From NCBI GenBank assembly GCA_023151115.1, contig JAKLJP010000006.1, positions 200,275-264,274 on the forward strand: a stretch of 64,000 bases of DNA, given 5' to 3'. Below are positions 8,759 to 17,544 of the stretch, one piece after another; the first letter of the stretch is position 1; every line of letters starts with the position of its first letter. The notes under the pieces were generated by a model. It was not told where the DNA came from, did not search any database, and worked only from the letters and a program-made list of their open reading frames with translations. Both the position numbers and the translations under genes were made by a program. The DNA is from Anaerolineae bacterium (GTDB taxonomy: Bacteria > Chloroflexota > Anaerolineae > 4572-78 > J111).

Positions 8759-9739
8759 TTACTCCACTTTATCCAGAACTGTACCTATCACCATATCCGC
8801 TGTCACTCCCTCGGCCTGAGCCTCAAACCCTAGAATAAGACGATGCCGCAGCACGGGATAAGCCACGGCATGCAGATCGTCAACGGCGACATTGTAGCGG
8901 CCATCGAGCAGGGCGGTGATCTTGCCGGCCAGGATGAGGGACTGCATGGCGCGAGGGCTGGCTCCGTAACGGACGTAGCGGCGCACTTCGTCGGGAGCGT
9001 TGGGGTCGTCTGGGTGGGTGGCGCGGGTGAGGCGGGCGGCGGCCTCGGTGACGTGCCGGGCGATGGGCACAGCGCGGGCTAACGCCTGCATGGCGACAAT
9101 GGCCGCTCCGTCGGCGACCGGGTTGAGGCGGGTTTGGCCGACGCCGGTGGTGCGGTCGGCGATGGTGACAAGTTCCTCAATGGTGGGATAGGGCACTTCG
9201 ATTTTAAAGAAAAAGCGGTCGAGCTGGGCTTCGGGCAGGGGATAGGTACCTTCCATTTCCAGCGGGTTTTGGGTAGCCAGCACAAAAAAGGGCGCTTCCA
9301 GGCGGTGGGTGGTCCGGGCGACGGTGACGCTCTTTTCCTGCATCGCTTCCAGCAGGGCCGATTGGGTTTTGGGCGTGGCCCGGTTGATCTCATCGGCCAG
9401 GACCAAGTTGGCAAAGATTGGCCCCGGCTCAAAGCGGAAGGCCCGCCGCCCGCCGTCATCCTCGCTGATGATATGCGTGCCAACGATGTCGGCGGGCATC
9501 AAATCGGGGGTAAACTGGATGCGGCTGAAACGGCAGTCAATCGCCTCGGCAATGGTGCGGACGAGGACCGTTTTGCCCAGGCCGGGCACGCCTTCGAGCA
9601 GGGCGTTGCCCCCGGCTAACAGAGTAATCAACGTCCCGCGTATCAAATCACGCTGGCCAACGATGACCTGGCCGACGGCTTCTTCGATAACAGTAGCGAT
9701 GGCGCGGAAGTCATCGGGGGTGAGGGTAGGTTGGGACAT
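8759..9739 (-). CDS. MoxR-family AAA+ ATPase
   Basis: A 326-residue AAA+ ATPase. Walker A is GVPGLGKT, Walker B is LVLADEINRA, sensor 1 is LATQNP and the arginine/sensor-2 region includes YGASPRA. Length and motifs are typical of MoxR proteins, which act as chaperones for assembling or activating partner complexes through DUF58 and VWA proteins. The ribosome site AGGAG lies unusually far (12 bases) before ATG 9739. The gene is part of the minus-strand operon and separated from the DUF58 gene only by the broken four-helix-bundle gene. Confidence 0.93.
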   Translation of the reverse strand: MSQPTLTPDDFRAIATVIEEAVGQVIVGQRDLIRGTLITLLAGGNALLEGVPGLGKTVLVRTIAEAIDCRFSRIQFTPDLMPADIVGTHIISEDDGGRRAFRFEPGPIFANLVLADEINRATPKTQSALLEAMQEKSVTVARTTHRLEAPFFVLATQNPLEMEGTYPLPEAQLDRFFFKIEVPYPTIEELVTIADRTTGVGQTRLNPVADGAAIVAMQALARAVPIARHVTEAAARLTRATHPDDPNAPDEVRRYVRYGASPRAMQSLILAGKITALLDGRYNVAVDDLHAVAYPVLRHRLILGFEAQAEGVTADMVIGTVLDKVE

Positions 9740-9847
9740 AGTTACAAAAATCTCCTGGAAAATAAGTGTCGTGTGTCACGTGCCAAGTGTCAGGTCAAGA
9801 TTTTCATCATTGGTGGTGTGCGATAGCTCGTGACGACCGCTTCCTAC

Positions 9848-9880
9848 GTGGTGCGTGAGGCTCTATGTCTCACACACCAC
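9848..9880. repeat. Hairpin in the 151-bp spacer upstream of MoxR
   Basis: GTGGTGCGTGAG (9848-9859) pairs with CTCACACACCAC (9869-9880), 11 of 12 positions, around a 9-nt loop. The rest of 9740-9890 holds GTGTCACGTG/AAGTGTCAGG-like repeat DNA. There is no U-tract, so it is not a classic terminator. Confidence 0.55.
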
Positions 9881-9890
9881 GCACTACATT

Positions 9891-11567
9891 TCACTCCGGG
9901 GCAAGCTGCGAGAAATAATCCCGGACCAAATCCCGCATTTCCTGGGGGATGCGCTCCTGCTCCACCGCTTCGGCGGCGGCATCGGCGTAGGTTTGATAGA
10001 CCTCATTGTAGGGAACCAGGGAGGGATTGGCCGCGCCGGGCTGCGGCGACTGCTCCTGGCGGATAACCGTTTGGCCGGCGTCCGTCTCCTGGCCGGCCAC
10101 AAATTCGGGATCACCCACCGTCTGCTGGCCGCTGCCGGGCGCGTAAACCGTGTCCGAGTCGGTCAGGCTGGCCGGTTTGTTGGGCTGGGTCGGGTCGCCG
10201 GCAGCGCCGGTGCGGTTCGCGCCGGGCAGTTGATTGGCGTTTGAACCGCCTCCCCCGCCGGCCTGCTGTCCCTGGCCCGGATTTTGGCCCTGGCCTTGTC
10301 CCTGCCCTTGCCCTTGTCCTTGACCCTGACCCTGCTGGCCCTGGGCCAAGGCGCCTTGTTGAGCCAACTGCTGGCGGCTGGCTTCGAGCCGGTCCTGAGC
10401 GGCGGCCAGAGCCGCTTGCAAATCGCTGGCCTGGGCTGAGCGAGCCAATGCGCCCTGGGCGGTATCGGCGGCCCGGAGTGCACCGGTAACATCGCCGGAC
10501 CGGGCAGCTTCGGCCATTTCGAGCAGGCTTGCAGCCAATTCAGCATCAGTAGCGGCAGCTTGAGCGGCCATGCCTTCGAGCGCCTGGGCCAAAGCGTCTT
10601 GACCAGCAGCATCCAGCGTGTTCAAGGCAGCGGCTAATTCGGTCAGCGCATCGGCGGCCTGGCCCAAGTCGGTGGTCTTATTGGTTTCGCCGCGAGCCAG
10701 GGCGGTCAACTGTTCGGCAATCTGTTCGGCGGCGCTCTGCCGGGCGGCGGCTTGGGGGTCTTGCAACTGGCGCAGTTGGGCCTGGGCGGCGGCCAGGTCG
10801 GCCAGGGCTTGCTCCAAATCGCCGGGGTTGGCGGCCAATTCTTTCATCAATTCGGCCAGAGCAGCCAGGGCTTCGGCCCGTTCCTCGGAGGTGGGGTCGG
10901 TGGATTTTTCCAACTCGCGCCTAGCTCTCTCAATCGCTTCGGCTTGCTGTTGAGCGACTTCCTGGATGGCGGCTCGCTGGGCCAAAATAGCATCCATGGG
11001 GTTAGGTAGCCAGGCCAGGGCCAGGACCACGGCCAGCAGCCCCCCGGCGAACCAAAGCGGGCGGCGGGGAATACGCCAGGGCAGGTCGGCGGGGGTGAGT
11101 CGTTGGATGATGGAGAGGGCGTCGGAGAGTTGGAGGGAGGGGAGGTTGGAAGGTTGGAAGGTTGGAAGGTTGGAAGGTTGGAAGGTTGAAGGTTGAAGGT
11201 TGGAAAATTTTTCTTCCACTCTTCCACTCTTCCACTCTTCCTTTCTTCCATTCTTCCATGCTTCCAGTTCCAAAGCCGTAGCGAGGCGGTCTTTCAAGTG
11301 AAGTTCCTTGTCCAGCCGGCGGGCTACTTGGGGCAGGGGGAGCGGGCGCAGTAAGGTATAAAGGATAACGCCTAGCAGCCAGATTTCCAGGGGCATGGCG
11401 GCCCAGAGGTGGCGGTCGGCCATAGGCCAAAAGCGGGCGGCGACTTCGATGAGCGCAGAGACCAGGAAGGCCAACCACAGGGTTGAGACGGCCAGGCGCA
11501 GGCCATCGCGCCAGCGCAAGCGACGGCCCAGACGGGTTAAATGGCGGTGTAAAGGGTTATTTTTCAT
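9891..11567 (-). CDS. Two-TM coiled-coil membrane protein, DUF4175-like, with Gly/Gln repeat
   Basis: A 558-residue protein. Two membrane segments (about 22-42 and 52-74) are followed by a short PQVARRLDKELHLKDRLATALE segment resembling DUF4175-like proteins. Next come a third hydrophobic segment (about 165-185), a long Ala/Gln/Glu-rich coiled coil (about 190-400), a (GQ)n tract (about 405-437, DNA 10258-10350) and an acidic C-terminus. The family often stands beside MoxR/VWA genes. Residues about 100-146 are translated repeat DNA (11130-11268). Its function is unknown; a scaffold on the membrane for the MoxR complex is an inference. Confidence 0.7.
   Translation of the reverse strand: MKNNPLHRHLTRLGRRLRWRDGLRLAVSTLWLAFLVSALIEVAARFWPMADRHLWAAMPLEIWLLGVILYTLLRPLPLPQVARRLDKELHLKDRLATALELEAWKNGRKEEWKSGRVEEKFSNLQPSTFQPSNLPTFQPSNLPSLQLSDALSIIQRLTPADLPWRIPRRPLWFAGGLLAVVLALAWLPNPMDAILAQRAAIQEVAQQQAEAIERARRELEKSTDPTSEERAEALAALAELMKELAANPGDLEQALADLAAAQAQLRQLQDPQAAARQSAAEQIAEQLTALARGETNKTTDLGQAADALTELAAALNTLDAAGQDALAQALEGMAAQAAATDAELAASLLEMAEAARSGDVTGALRAADTAQGALARSAQASDLQAALAAAQDRLEASRQQLAQQGALAQGQQGQGQGQGQGQGQGQGQNPGQGQQAGGGGGSNANQLPGANRTGAAGDPTQPNKPASLTDSDTVYAPGSGQQTVGDPEFVAGQETDAGQTVIRQEQSPQPGAANPSLVPYNEVYQTYADAAAEAVEQERIPQEMRDLVRDYFSQLAPE
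11130..11268. repeat. Longest 8-bp minisatellite array, in frame within the 558-residue protein
   Basis: About eight near-perfect GGAAGGTT units (11141-11205) are followed, after an A/T-rich centre, by CTTCCACTCTTCC units in the opposite sense. The whole block is a large imperfect hairpin. Translation gives NLPTFQPS periodicity flanked by a KNGRKEEWKSGRVEE-like stretch. The reading frame is kept across it. Confidence 0.85.
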
Positions 11568-11612
11568 AAAGATTTCTCAGCCTTCGGCTTCGAAATGACA
11601 TGGAAGTTTGCC

Positions 11613-12641
11613 CTAATTGACAAAAATAACCGGCGTGGGCGTCGGTAGGGGGGACATCGGAAAAACCAAATCATAGGCGTCCTGGTAAAAAATGGTTCCT
11701 CCCAGCAGGCCGTATAGAATAACAATGACGGCGATGACGATGACTATCTGGCGGTCGAGCTGCCAGCGCCGGATGGGTTTGATAAATCGGGTGGCCAGCA
11801 AATACAGGCCGGTACTCAAAACAAGATCAAAGGCCAGGGTATAGTGCCACAAGGGGCGAAGGGTTTCAATTTCACCGGCATCGCCGCTGACCACCCACGC
11901 CCCCCACCCCGCCAAAATGCCGAAGAGACCGGAAACGCCGCCCTGGCTGCCGGTACGCGCCAGCACCGAGGCCAGGGCGCTAAAGGGGTTAATCACCAAA
12001 ATGGCGCGGGAGGGGAAATCCTGGGTGATGACGCCGGAAAAAATATAGACAAAATAAGTGCCAATAATAAAGATCAAAATGACTAAATAGCTTAAAACAA
12101 TGGCCTGGATGGTCCGCTTGCGCCAGGCCGAAAAAAACAGGCCGATCATGCCAAAGGTAACAGCGGTGGCCCAGATAACCAGGGCAGCCAGAAATAAATC
12201 GAGGGTATCAACCCCACCAAAGATGAAAACCAGGCTGAGGATCGGCACAGCGGCAAAAAGTAACAAAAAAATGTAGCCGGCAGTCGAAACCAACTTACCA
12301 AACAAAATAGTATGCGGGGCCAGCGGGGTTGCTTGCAGCATCTCCAGGGTCAGGCGTTCGTGCTCGCTGCTGATGGCGGTGGCGGTGAGGGCCGGGGTCA
12401 GGAAGGCCACAAAAAAAAGGCTCAGGTTGGCAATGGCCGCGTAAAGGGCCTGTCCAATAAACGGGCTAAGCGGCATCCCGCTGTAAGGCGGGCTGAGCAG
12501 GACCAGGCGGTAAACGCCATAGCTAAACAGGGCCAGAAAAATCAGGTAGATGGTCAGCATAGCAAAGGCCCGCCAGCCGCGCATACGCGAGCGGAACTCT
12601 TTGACCATGATCGGATTAGGGTTGAAGTTGAGTGCTTTCAC
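11613..12641 (-). CDS. ABC-2 type transporter permease
   Basis: A 342-residue protein with six to seven membrane segments and the N-terminal NPNPIMVKEFRSRMRGWR motif common to ABC-2 permeases. The start is GTG 12641, preceded by AAGGA. Upstream in-frame codons would only add translated GTGTTGC repeat DNA (12658-12682). It partners with the ATPase at 12709-13653, 67 bp upstream. As an ABC-2 system it should export, or act on, an envelope substrate; the coupling with MoxR/VWA genes suggests a role in surface assembly, but the substrate is unknown. Confidence 0.85.
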   Translation of the reverse strand: MKALNFNPNPIMVKEFRSRMRGWRAFAMLTIYLIFLALFSYGVYRLVLLSPPYSGMPLSPFIGQALYAAIANLSLFFVAFLTPALTATAISSEHERLTLEMLQATPLAPHTILFGKLVSTAGYIFLLLFAAVPILSLVFIFGGVDTLDLFLAALVIWATAVTFGMIGLFFSAWRKRTIQAIVLSYLVILIFIIGTYFVYIFSGVITQDFPSRAILVINPFSALASVLARTGSQGGVSGLFGILAGWGAWVVSGDAGEIETLRPLWHYTLAFDLVLSTGLYLLATRFIKPIRRWQLDRQIVIVIAVIVILYGLLGGTIFYQDAYDLVFPMSPLPTPTPVIFVN

Positions 12642-12708
12642 AGCATATCCTTCAGTTAGCGTGTTGCGTGTTGCGTGTTCCGTTATTCGACGCAAGATGC
12701 AAGACGTT

Positions 12709-13653
12709 TTATTTCACCTCTCCCGTTGTAATCTGCATAAAGGCAGCTTCAAGGTTACTGATTTCTTCGCTAAAGTGGATGACTGGTATTTTGCGCTCGA
12801 TTAAGTGGGTCAGCAGGCCGGCCAGGGCGGCGTCATCCCCGGTAAAATTGATTTGCCAGCCGTCATCGTCCAACTGATAATCGGTGACGCCCAAATAACT
12901 GTTCAAACCCGCTTCAATCTCCGGCTGGGCGGCCAACGCGCGCAGACGAAGCCGGCGGTGGCCGTGCATCTGCTGGCTGATCCGTTGGGGTGGGCCATGG
13001 TAAAGCAGGCGGCCATGTTCAATGATCCCCACCTGATTGCACATCTCGGCCAGTTCGGTCAAAATATGGGAGCTGATAATGATGGTTTTGCCCAGGGCCG
13101 ATAACTCCTTGAGCAGTTCGCGCATCTCGATCCGGGCGCGGGGATCAAGCCCGGAGGCCGGCTCGTCGAGCAGCAAAATTTGCGGGTCGTGGACCAAGGC
13201 GTGAGCCAGGCAGAGGCGCTGGCGCATGCCCCGCGATAGGCTTTCCACCCAGGCATCACGGCGAGAGGCCAGATCAACCAGCTCCAGCAGTTCGTTCACC
13301 ACGCGAGCGCGGTGTTTGGCCTCTAGGCGGTAGCAGCGGGCAAAGAAATCCAGATACTCCCACACTTTCATATCCTCGTACACGCCAAAAAAGTCGGGCA
13401 TGTAGCCGACCAGCCAGCGGGCGGCCCCAACATCCTGGCTAATATCCTGGCCGTTCAGAGAAATCTGGCCGCTAGATGGTTCAAGCAGGCCGGCCAGCAT
13501 CCGCAAGGTAGTCGTTTTACCCGCCCCATTGGGGCCGATAAACCCAAAGAGTGCCCCGGCCTCAATCCGCAAATCCAGGTTGTCCAGGGCGGTGAAGCGG
13601 CCGTAACGTTTGGTCAACTGCCGGGTTTCGATGACGCCGGGCTGGGCGCTCAT
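12709..13653 (-). CDS. ABC-2 transporter ATP-binding protein
   Basis: A 314-residue ATPase: Walker A GPNGAGKTT, Q-loop region GYMPDFFGVYEDM, signature LSRGMRQRL, Walker B ILLLDEPASGLDP and switch His in ISSHILTEL. The signature has R in place of the usual G (LSGGM), a variation tolerated in gliding-type ABC-2 ATPases. The ATG overlaps the stop of the 808-residue gene by 4 bp, indicating translational coupling. Works with the permease just downstream. Confidence 0.92.
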   Translation of the reverse strand: MSAQPGVIETRQLTKRYGRFTALDNLDLRIEAGALFGFIGPNGAGKTTTLRMLAGLLEPSSGQISLNGQDISQDVGAARWLVGYMPDFFGVYEDMKVWEYLDFFARCYRLEAKHRARVVNELLELVDLASRRDAWVESLSRGMRQRLCLAHALVHDPQILLLDEPASGLDPRARIEMRELLKELSALGKTIIISSHILTELAEMCNQVGIIEHGRLLYHGPPQRISQQMHGHRRLRLRALAAQPEIEAGLNSYLGVTDYQLDDDGWQINFTGDDAALAGLLTHLIERKIPVIHFSEEISNLEAAFMQITTGEVK

Positions 13654-16076
13654 GAGCGCTCCCCCTCCAGCGCAATATCTAAAAAGAGACAGCCGCCCCC
13701 ATTGCCACCGTTGTTGGATATTCGGACTTGCAGCGAAGCATCGTCCGTATTATAAAAGCGAGCCGTATCGTGGATGGAATTTGAGCCGATTTTGGCATTT
13801 TCCAGCAACACCCAGTTCTCCTCGAGGCGGTCGTACAGCTCGATGGTCGGGAGATTGGGCCAGGACCCATCGGTGCGGATATATAAATCCAGGCGCTCAG
13901 GTTGGATGTGGTAAAGCTGGCTGGGCAGCGAAAGTTTGGTCTCGGCCGTCCCCTGGTACACATACGACCCGTCGAGACCGGTCCCATAATTACAGGTGCT
14001 GGCGTCGCCGGTTAATGAAACCAATTCAAGCTGGCTAAAACCGGGAGGAATCACAACCTGGCGGCTGTCAAAATTAAGCGTTAGGGGATAGTATAAAAGG
14101 GTGCTGGCCTGAGTCTGGGTTTCGTACCCGGCCAGCTCAATATCCAGGGCGCTTTTATCCTTCTGCCAGGCGACCAGGAGAGGCCGGTCGTTTAAATCGG
14201 GCCGGTTGCCATTAAAGATGGCGCTATCAAGCACACTTTGCTTAAACATGACCTCCCGGTTCGCGTCGCCGGCTCGATTAGATTCATCCTGATAGAGCAT
14301 ATAACTGCCAAAACCGGAGATGATTGAGGTCGAATCATCAAAATCGAGACGTATCTTGGCGGTTTGCCCCGGCCCGAGATTGCCCAATTTTTGAAATTTG
14401 GCATTAAAAATAAAAATGAGGTCTTCCCAGGTGGCGCTGCTGCGATTTTCTACCTGTCCCCAAATACTGTGGCGCTCGGCGGTAAGTTGAACGGCCAGTC
14501 CCGGCTGCTCGTCCGGCAGCGCTTCGGCCACAAATGATTGCATAGACCACTGGTCAACCGTCAAGCCTTGCAGGCGGGCCGGGTTGCTCTGGCTGACCCG
14601 CATCGTTCCGCCCGTATTGACCGAACCGCTCCAGGGATCATAGGCCCCCTGGCCCAGGGGTCTAAGCAGCGTTTCAGCATTGACCTGAATATCATAACGC
14701 TGCCGCCGGGGCGAGAAGATACCCACATAAGTTTGGGCGCGCTTGGCTTGGCCAGCCTGCCCCAGTTCGATAATAGAAATCTGGTTGATAATGATGTCGC
14801 TGCCGCGCAAACCAAAGCCCAGCCCATAAGCCAGGCCCGAAAAGACCAGGGTAAGCAGCGGAATTGTAACCCAGGCCCAACTCAACCGGTCGCGCCAGCG
14901 CAGCACCAGGTAGTTGACCGGCCCGACCAACAGAATATAACCGGCCAGCAGCAACCCCAAAAATCGGATGGAAGGCAAATCAAGGGCCGGTAAATTGGTC
15001 AAAGCATAATACATCTGGCTGTCGCTCAGTTGCTGCGGGGCGACATCGGTAGCCCAAAATTGGGGCCAGGCCGCCCCCGGCGAGAGCAGCTTTTCGACAA
15101 AATTGGTTACGCCGGCCCAGGCGTTAAAGGGTGATTGGCTCAAGTCCAGGGCCACAAAGTCCACATGACCGGCGCCGAAGGGTAGTTCGATGAGTAAGGC
15201 TAAGGCTGAGTCTAAGGCTAAGGAGTTACCGCTCTCTATCTCAGCCTTAGCCTTAGCCTGATTGCTGAGCAAGACGGTTGCCTTAGGCACAGGTTGAGCC
15301 TGGGCTATCAAAAACGGGCCGGGCACAAGAATGGGCGCGCCGGTATAATGTTCTAGGCCGGGCAAGGCGGCAACTTCTTGTTGATTGACCAGCGTTACCG
15401 GCTGCAACTCGGCCGGCAGTCCGGCCAGGGTGCGGGCCGCGCCTGCGCCGCCGCCAATGACCAACCGCCCACCTTCGGCCACCCAACGGCTGAGGGCGCT
15501 GCTTTGAGCCGGGGTCAAAGCGCTGGTATCCACATCGTTCAAAATCAGGGCATTGAGCGCGCGCCAGCCCTCGTGGCGTTCCGGCAGGTCTGCCAACGCC
15601 AGATTGATCAGGTCAGCTCGCTCGCGCCGCCCGGTCAATTGCGGCGGGTTCACTGCCGCTAACCCGGCGACATTGACCGAGACTGAGCCAATCACATAAC
15701 GGTCATTGGGGATGACAGTCAATTTGATGGTCTGGGTCAGATAGGTTTCACCCTCAACCACAAATTCAACTTTAGCCGAACGGGAAAAATTGTTGGGCAG
15801 AATGTAGAGGGTGTAACGTTTGCGCGCTCCGGTAGGCAGTTCGGCGGGGAGATTAAAGTCAAGCTGCCCCGTCGGGCTGGTAATGAGCACCCGGATTTCA
15901 CCGAGCAGGTCGGGGCCAAAATTTTCCAACTCCACAAAAACCGGCAGCCATTCTCCATACTTGAAACGACCGCCAAAACCCGGTTCGGCCTTCATCTCAA
16001 GCGCCGGGGCGGCCTGGAGCCGTGCGGGTAAAATCTGGAGTAAGGCTAACAGAGCAATAATGATAACTCTACGCAT
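13650..16076 (-). CDS. Large membrane protein with extracytoplasmic domains, first gene of the MoxR operon
   Basis: An 808-residue protein. A signal peptide (about 1-22, cleavable after LQA) is followed by a beta-rich domain (about 25-150), a GATase-like segment with GGRLVIGGGAGAARTL (about 205-225), and two membrane helices (about 365-390 and 398-420). A long extracytoplasmic C-terminal region with beta structure and two late Cys residues completes it. I do not recognise a named family, but proteins of this shape recur next to ABC-2 ATPases in Chloroflexota-like operons. Residues about 272-295 come from an in-frame GGCTAA repeat block. It overlaps the ATPase gene by 4 bp. Confidence 0.75.
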   Translation of the reverse strand: MRRVIIIALLALLQILPARLQAAPALEMKAEPGFGGRFKYGEWLPVFVELENFGPDLLGEIRVLITSPTGQLDFNLPAELPTGARKRYTLYILPNNFSRSAKVEFVVEGETYLTQTIKLTVIPNDRYVIGSVSVNVAGLAAVNPPQLTGRRERADLINLALADLPERHEGWRALNALILNDVDTSALTPAQSSALSRWVAEGGRLVIGGGAGAARTLAGLPAELQPVTLVNQQEVAALPGLEHYTGAPILVPGPFLIAQAQPVPKATVLLSNQAKAKAEIESGNSLALDSALALLIELPFGAGHVDFVALDLSQSPFNAWAGVTNFVEKLLSPGAAWPQFWATDVAPQQLSDSQMYYALTNLPALDLPSIRFLGLLLAGYILLVGPVNYLVLRWRDRLSWAWVTIPLLTLVFSGLAYGLGFGLRGSDIIINQISIIELGQAGQAKRAQTYVGIFSPRRQRYDIQVNAETLLRPLGQGAYDPWSGSVNTGGTMRVSQSNPARLQGLTVDQWSMQSFVAEALPDEQPGLAVQLTAERHSIWGQVENRSSATWEDLIFIFNAKFQKLGNLGPGQTAKIRLDFDDSTSIISGFGSYMLYQDESNRAGDANREVMFKQSVLDSAIFNGNRPDLNDRPLLVAWQKDKSALDIELAGYETQTQASTLLYYPLTLNFDSRQVVIPPGFSQLELVSLTGDASTCNYGTGLDGSYVYQGTAETKLSLPSQLYHIQPERLDLYIRTDGSWPNLPTIELYDRLEENWVLLENAKIGSNSIHDTARFYNTDDASLQVRISNNGGNGGGCLFLDIALEGERS
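15191..15259. repeat. TAAGGC tandem/inverted repeat inside the 808-residue gene
   Basis: GGCTAAGGCTGAG-type units (15191-15232) face CTCAGCCTTAGCCTTAGCC (about 15238-15258) across a short loop. This is a strong hairpin translated in frame as an Ala/Leu/Lys/Ser-rich insert. Confidence 0.75.
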
Positions 16077-16388
16077 ACAGTCTCAGAGAATCAGGATAAG
16101 CCCAAAAGCATAGGCATCCCTATGACGATTTAACGGGGATTTTTGTTCCACTTAAGCTGTTCCAAGATTTAAATCAGCTATCTTTCATAAGATAAACGGA
16201 ACACGCAAGACGCAACACGGATTGAATAGCTTTTTCTGGGAACAACCGTAGCTGGGATTATAACACAGATAAGTGTGCCTTGTTTCCGTCATTTTGCCAA
16301 CATTTCGCCTACTTTTGTTTGCCATACACATATGGCTTGTTGCCCCATAACTTACCTCCCCCACTTTCAAAATTCATAAAACTCAGGA

Positions 16389-16416
16389 TTGACAAAGCCA
16401 AAAAATATGGTAATAT
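16389..16416 (+). promoter_or_regulatory. Sigma-70-type promoter of the FadR-type regulator
   Basis: A perfect -35 TTGACA (16389-16394), a 16-bp spacer and a -10 TAATAT (16411-16416). It lies 58 bp upstream of the regulator ATG in the 398-bp divergent region 16077-16474. The rest of that region contains ACGCAAGACGCAAC-type repeat DNA but no gene. Confidence 0.75.
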
Positions 16417-16445
16417 GGTAGCGTGGTTAGCTGGTAAGAGGTTAG

Positions 16446-16458
16446 GTGGTAGTACCAC
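16446..16458. promoter_or_regulatory. FadR-type operator between promoter and start codon
   Basis: GTGGTAGTACCAC is a perfect palindrome around one central base and matches the TGGTnnnACCA form bound by FadR-subfamily GntR regulators. It sits just downstream of the predicted transcription start and 16 bp before the regulator ATG, so autorepression is likely. Confidence 0.65.
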
Positions 16459-16474
16459 ACTTCCTGGGGGGCTA

Positions 16475-17239
16475 ATGATGGAAGAACTCTACCGAGAATT
16501 TAAGCACGATCCCCTTTACGAAAAAATTGCCCTGCATATCGAGAATCTGGTAAGTTCCGGCAAGTTGCAACCCGGCAACCGGCTCCCCTCTGAACGCGAA
16601 CTGGCCGAAGGTTTAGGCGTGGGTCGCGGCGTGGTCAGAGAAGCCGTCAAGCTGCTGGCCGAGCGCGGCCTGGTAACCATTTCGCCGGGGCGAGGCACGT
16701 TTGTTTCCGGGTTGGACCCGAAGTTTCATTCCGAGCAGCTAGGCCGTCTTTTTAGACGCGGCAGACACTCTTATAATGACCTGCACGAAGTCCGGCAAAT
16801 ATTAGAGGTAGAAATTGCCGGGCTGGCCGCTCAAAAAGCAACCCCGGCCGATCTGGAAAAAATGAGACAGGCCATTGAAGAGATGGATGCCACTGTCTCC
16901 CCTTTTACCCAGAGTGAGTTTATCAAAGCTGATACAGCCTTTCACGCTGCGCTGGCCGATGCCACCCACAATTCCGTTTTTCCCCTGTTCATGGATGTGT
17001 TAATGGACCTGCTCGAAGAACCCCGGTTTATGATGTCGCAAATGCCGGAGGTGCCTGCCCGCAGCCAGGCCCACCACCGGCTGATTTTTGAAAGCGTCCT
17101 ACGGGGCGATGCTGCTGCGGCTCGACAGGCTATGTGGCAGCATACCCAACAGGTGGCCGAAGATATGGAAGCTACTATCAACGCGCACGCGGCTGAAGAA
17201 AATCAGATGCCGTTTAACCCATCCTTAGATGGTCAATAA
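16475..17239 (+). CDS. GntR-family transcriptional regulator, FadR (FCD) subfamily
   Basis: A 254-residue DNA-binding repressor. ATG 16475 is chosen for the GGGGGG ribosome site and because it places the winged helix at the N-terminus: ENLVSSGKLQPGNRLPSERELAEGLGVGRGVVREAVKLLAERGLVTISPGRGTFV, about residues 15-75 (given here only to mark the domain ends, ENLVS to GRGTFV). The FCD ligand domain (about 95-235) has the ADTAFHAALADATHN helix with likely metal/ligand residues. It stands directly before the sugar importer and fuconate dehydratase genes, so it probably controls them in response to a sugar acid. Confidence 0.88.
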   Translation: MMEELYREFKHDPLYEKIALHIENLVSSGKLQPGNRLPSERELAEGLGVGRGVVREAVKLLAERGLVTISPGRGTFVSGLDPKFHSEQLGRLFRRGRHSYNDLHEVRQILEVEIAGLAAQKATPADLEKMRQAIEEMDATVSPFTQSEFIKADTAFHAALADATHNSVFPLFMDVLMDLLEEPRFMMSQMPEVPARSQAHHRLIFESVLRGDAAAARQAMWQHTQQVAEDMEATINAHAAEENQMPFNPSLDGQ

Positions 17240-17544
17240 AAGATGGGCCTCAACAGGGATTTGATGCTGCTAATTTGGCCCATTCAAGTAAATAAAAACC
17301 TCGCCTTCAATTCATCTAGCCAATTTACTACTGCTCCTGGCTAATTCCCTTACGTTTTTATGTTGGTTTGTTTTGAAGTAACCATTTGCTATTCACAGGG
17401 GGATGAATATGACACAATTTAACCAATAGAACCATTAAACCCTTAGAAATTTTCGTAACGGGGAGCAGTCTTGTTCTGTCTGGACAAAATGGGGCTGTTC
17501 GCAGATTTATGGCGAATCTATTGTAACTCAGGGAGGAGTGTCCT
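17240..17544. other. Intergenic leader, 305 bp
   Basis: This is the upstream region of the first sugar importer. The only firm element is the GGAGGAG ribosome site near 17531-17537. I find no clear copy of the GTGGTAGTACCAC operator here and no convincing promoter; a weak TTGCTA-16-TATGAC pair near 17386-17413 is possible. Confidence 0.4.

Noticed and set aside
10258..10350. GC-rich tandem CCTTGTCC/CTGGCC-like repeats as a possible regulatory array.
   Set aside because: They simply encode the Gly/Gln tract of the 558-residue protein.
11141..11205. Regular direct repeats that could suggest a CRISPR array.
   Set aside because: Units are 8 bp and head-to-tail without spacers, and lie inside a coding frame.
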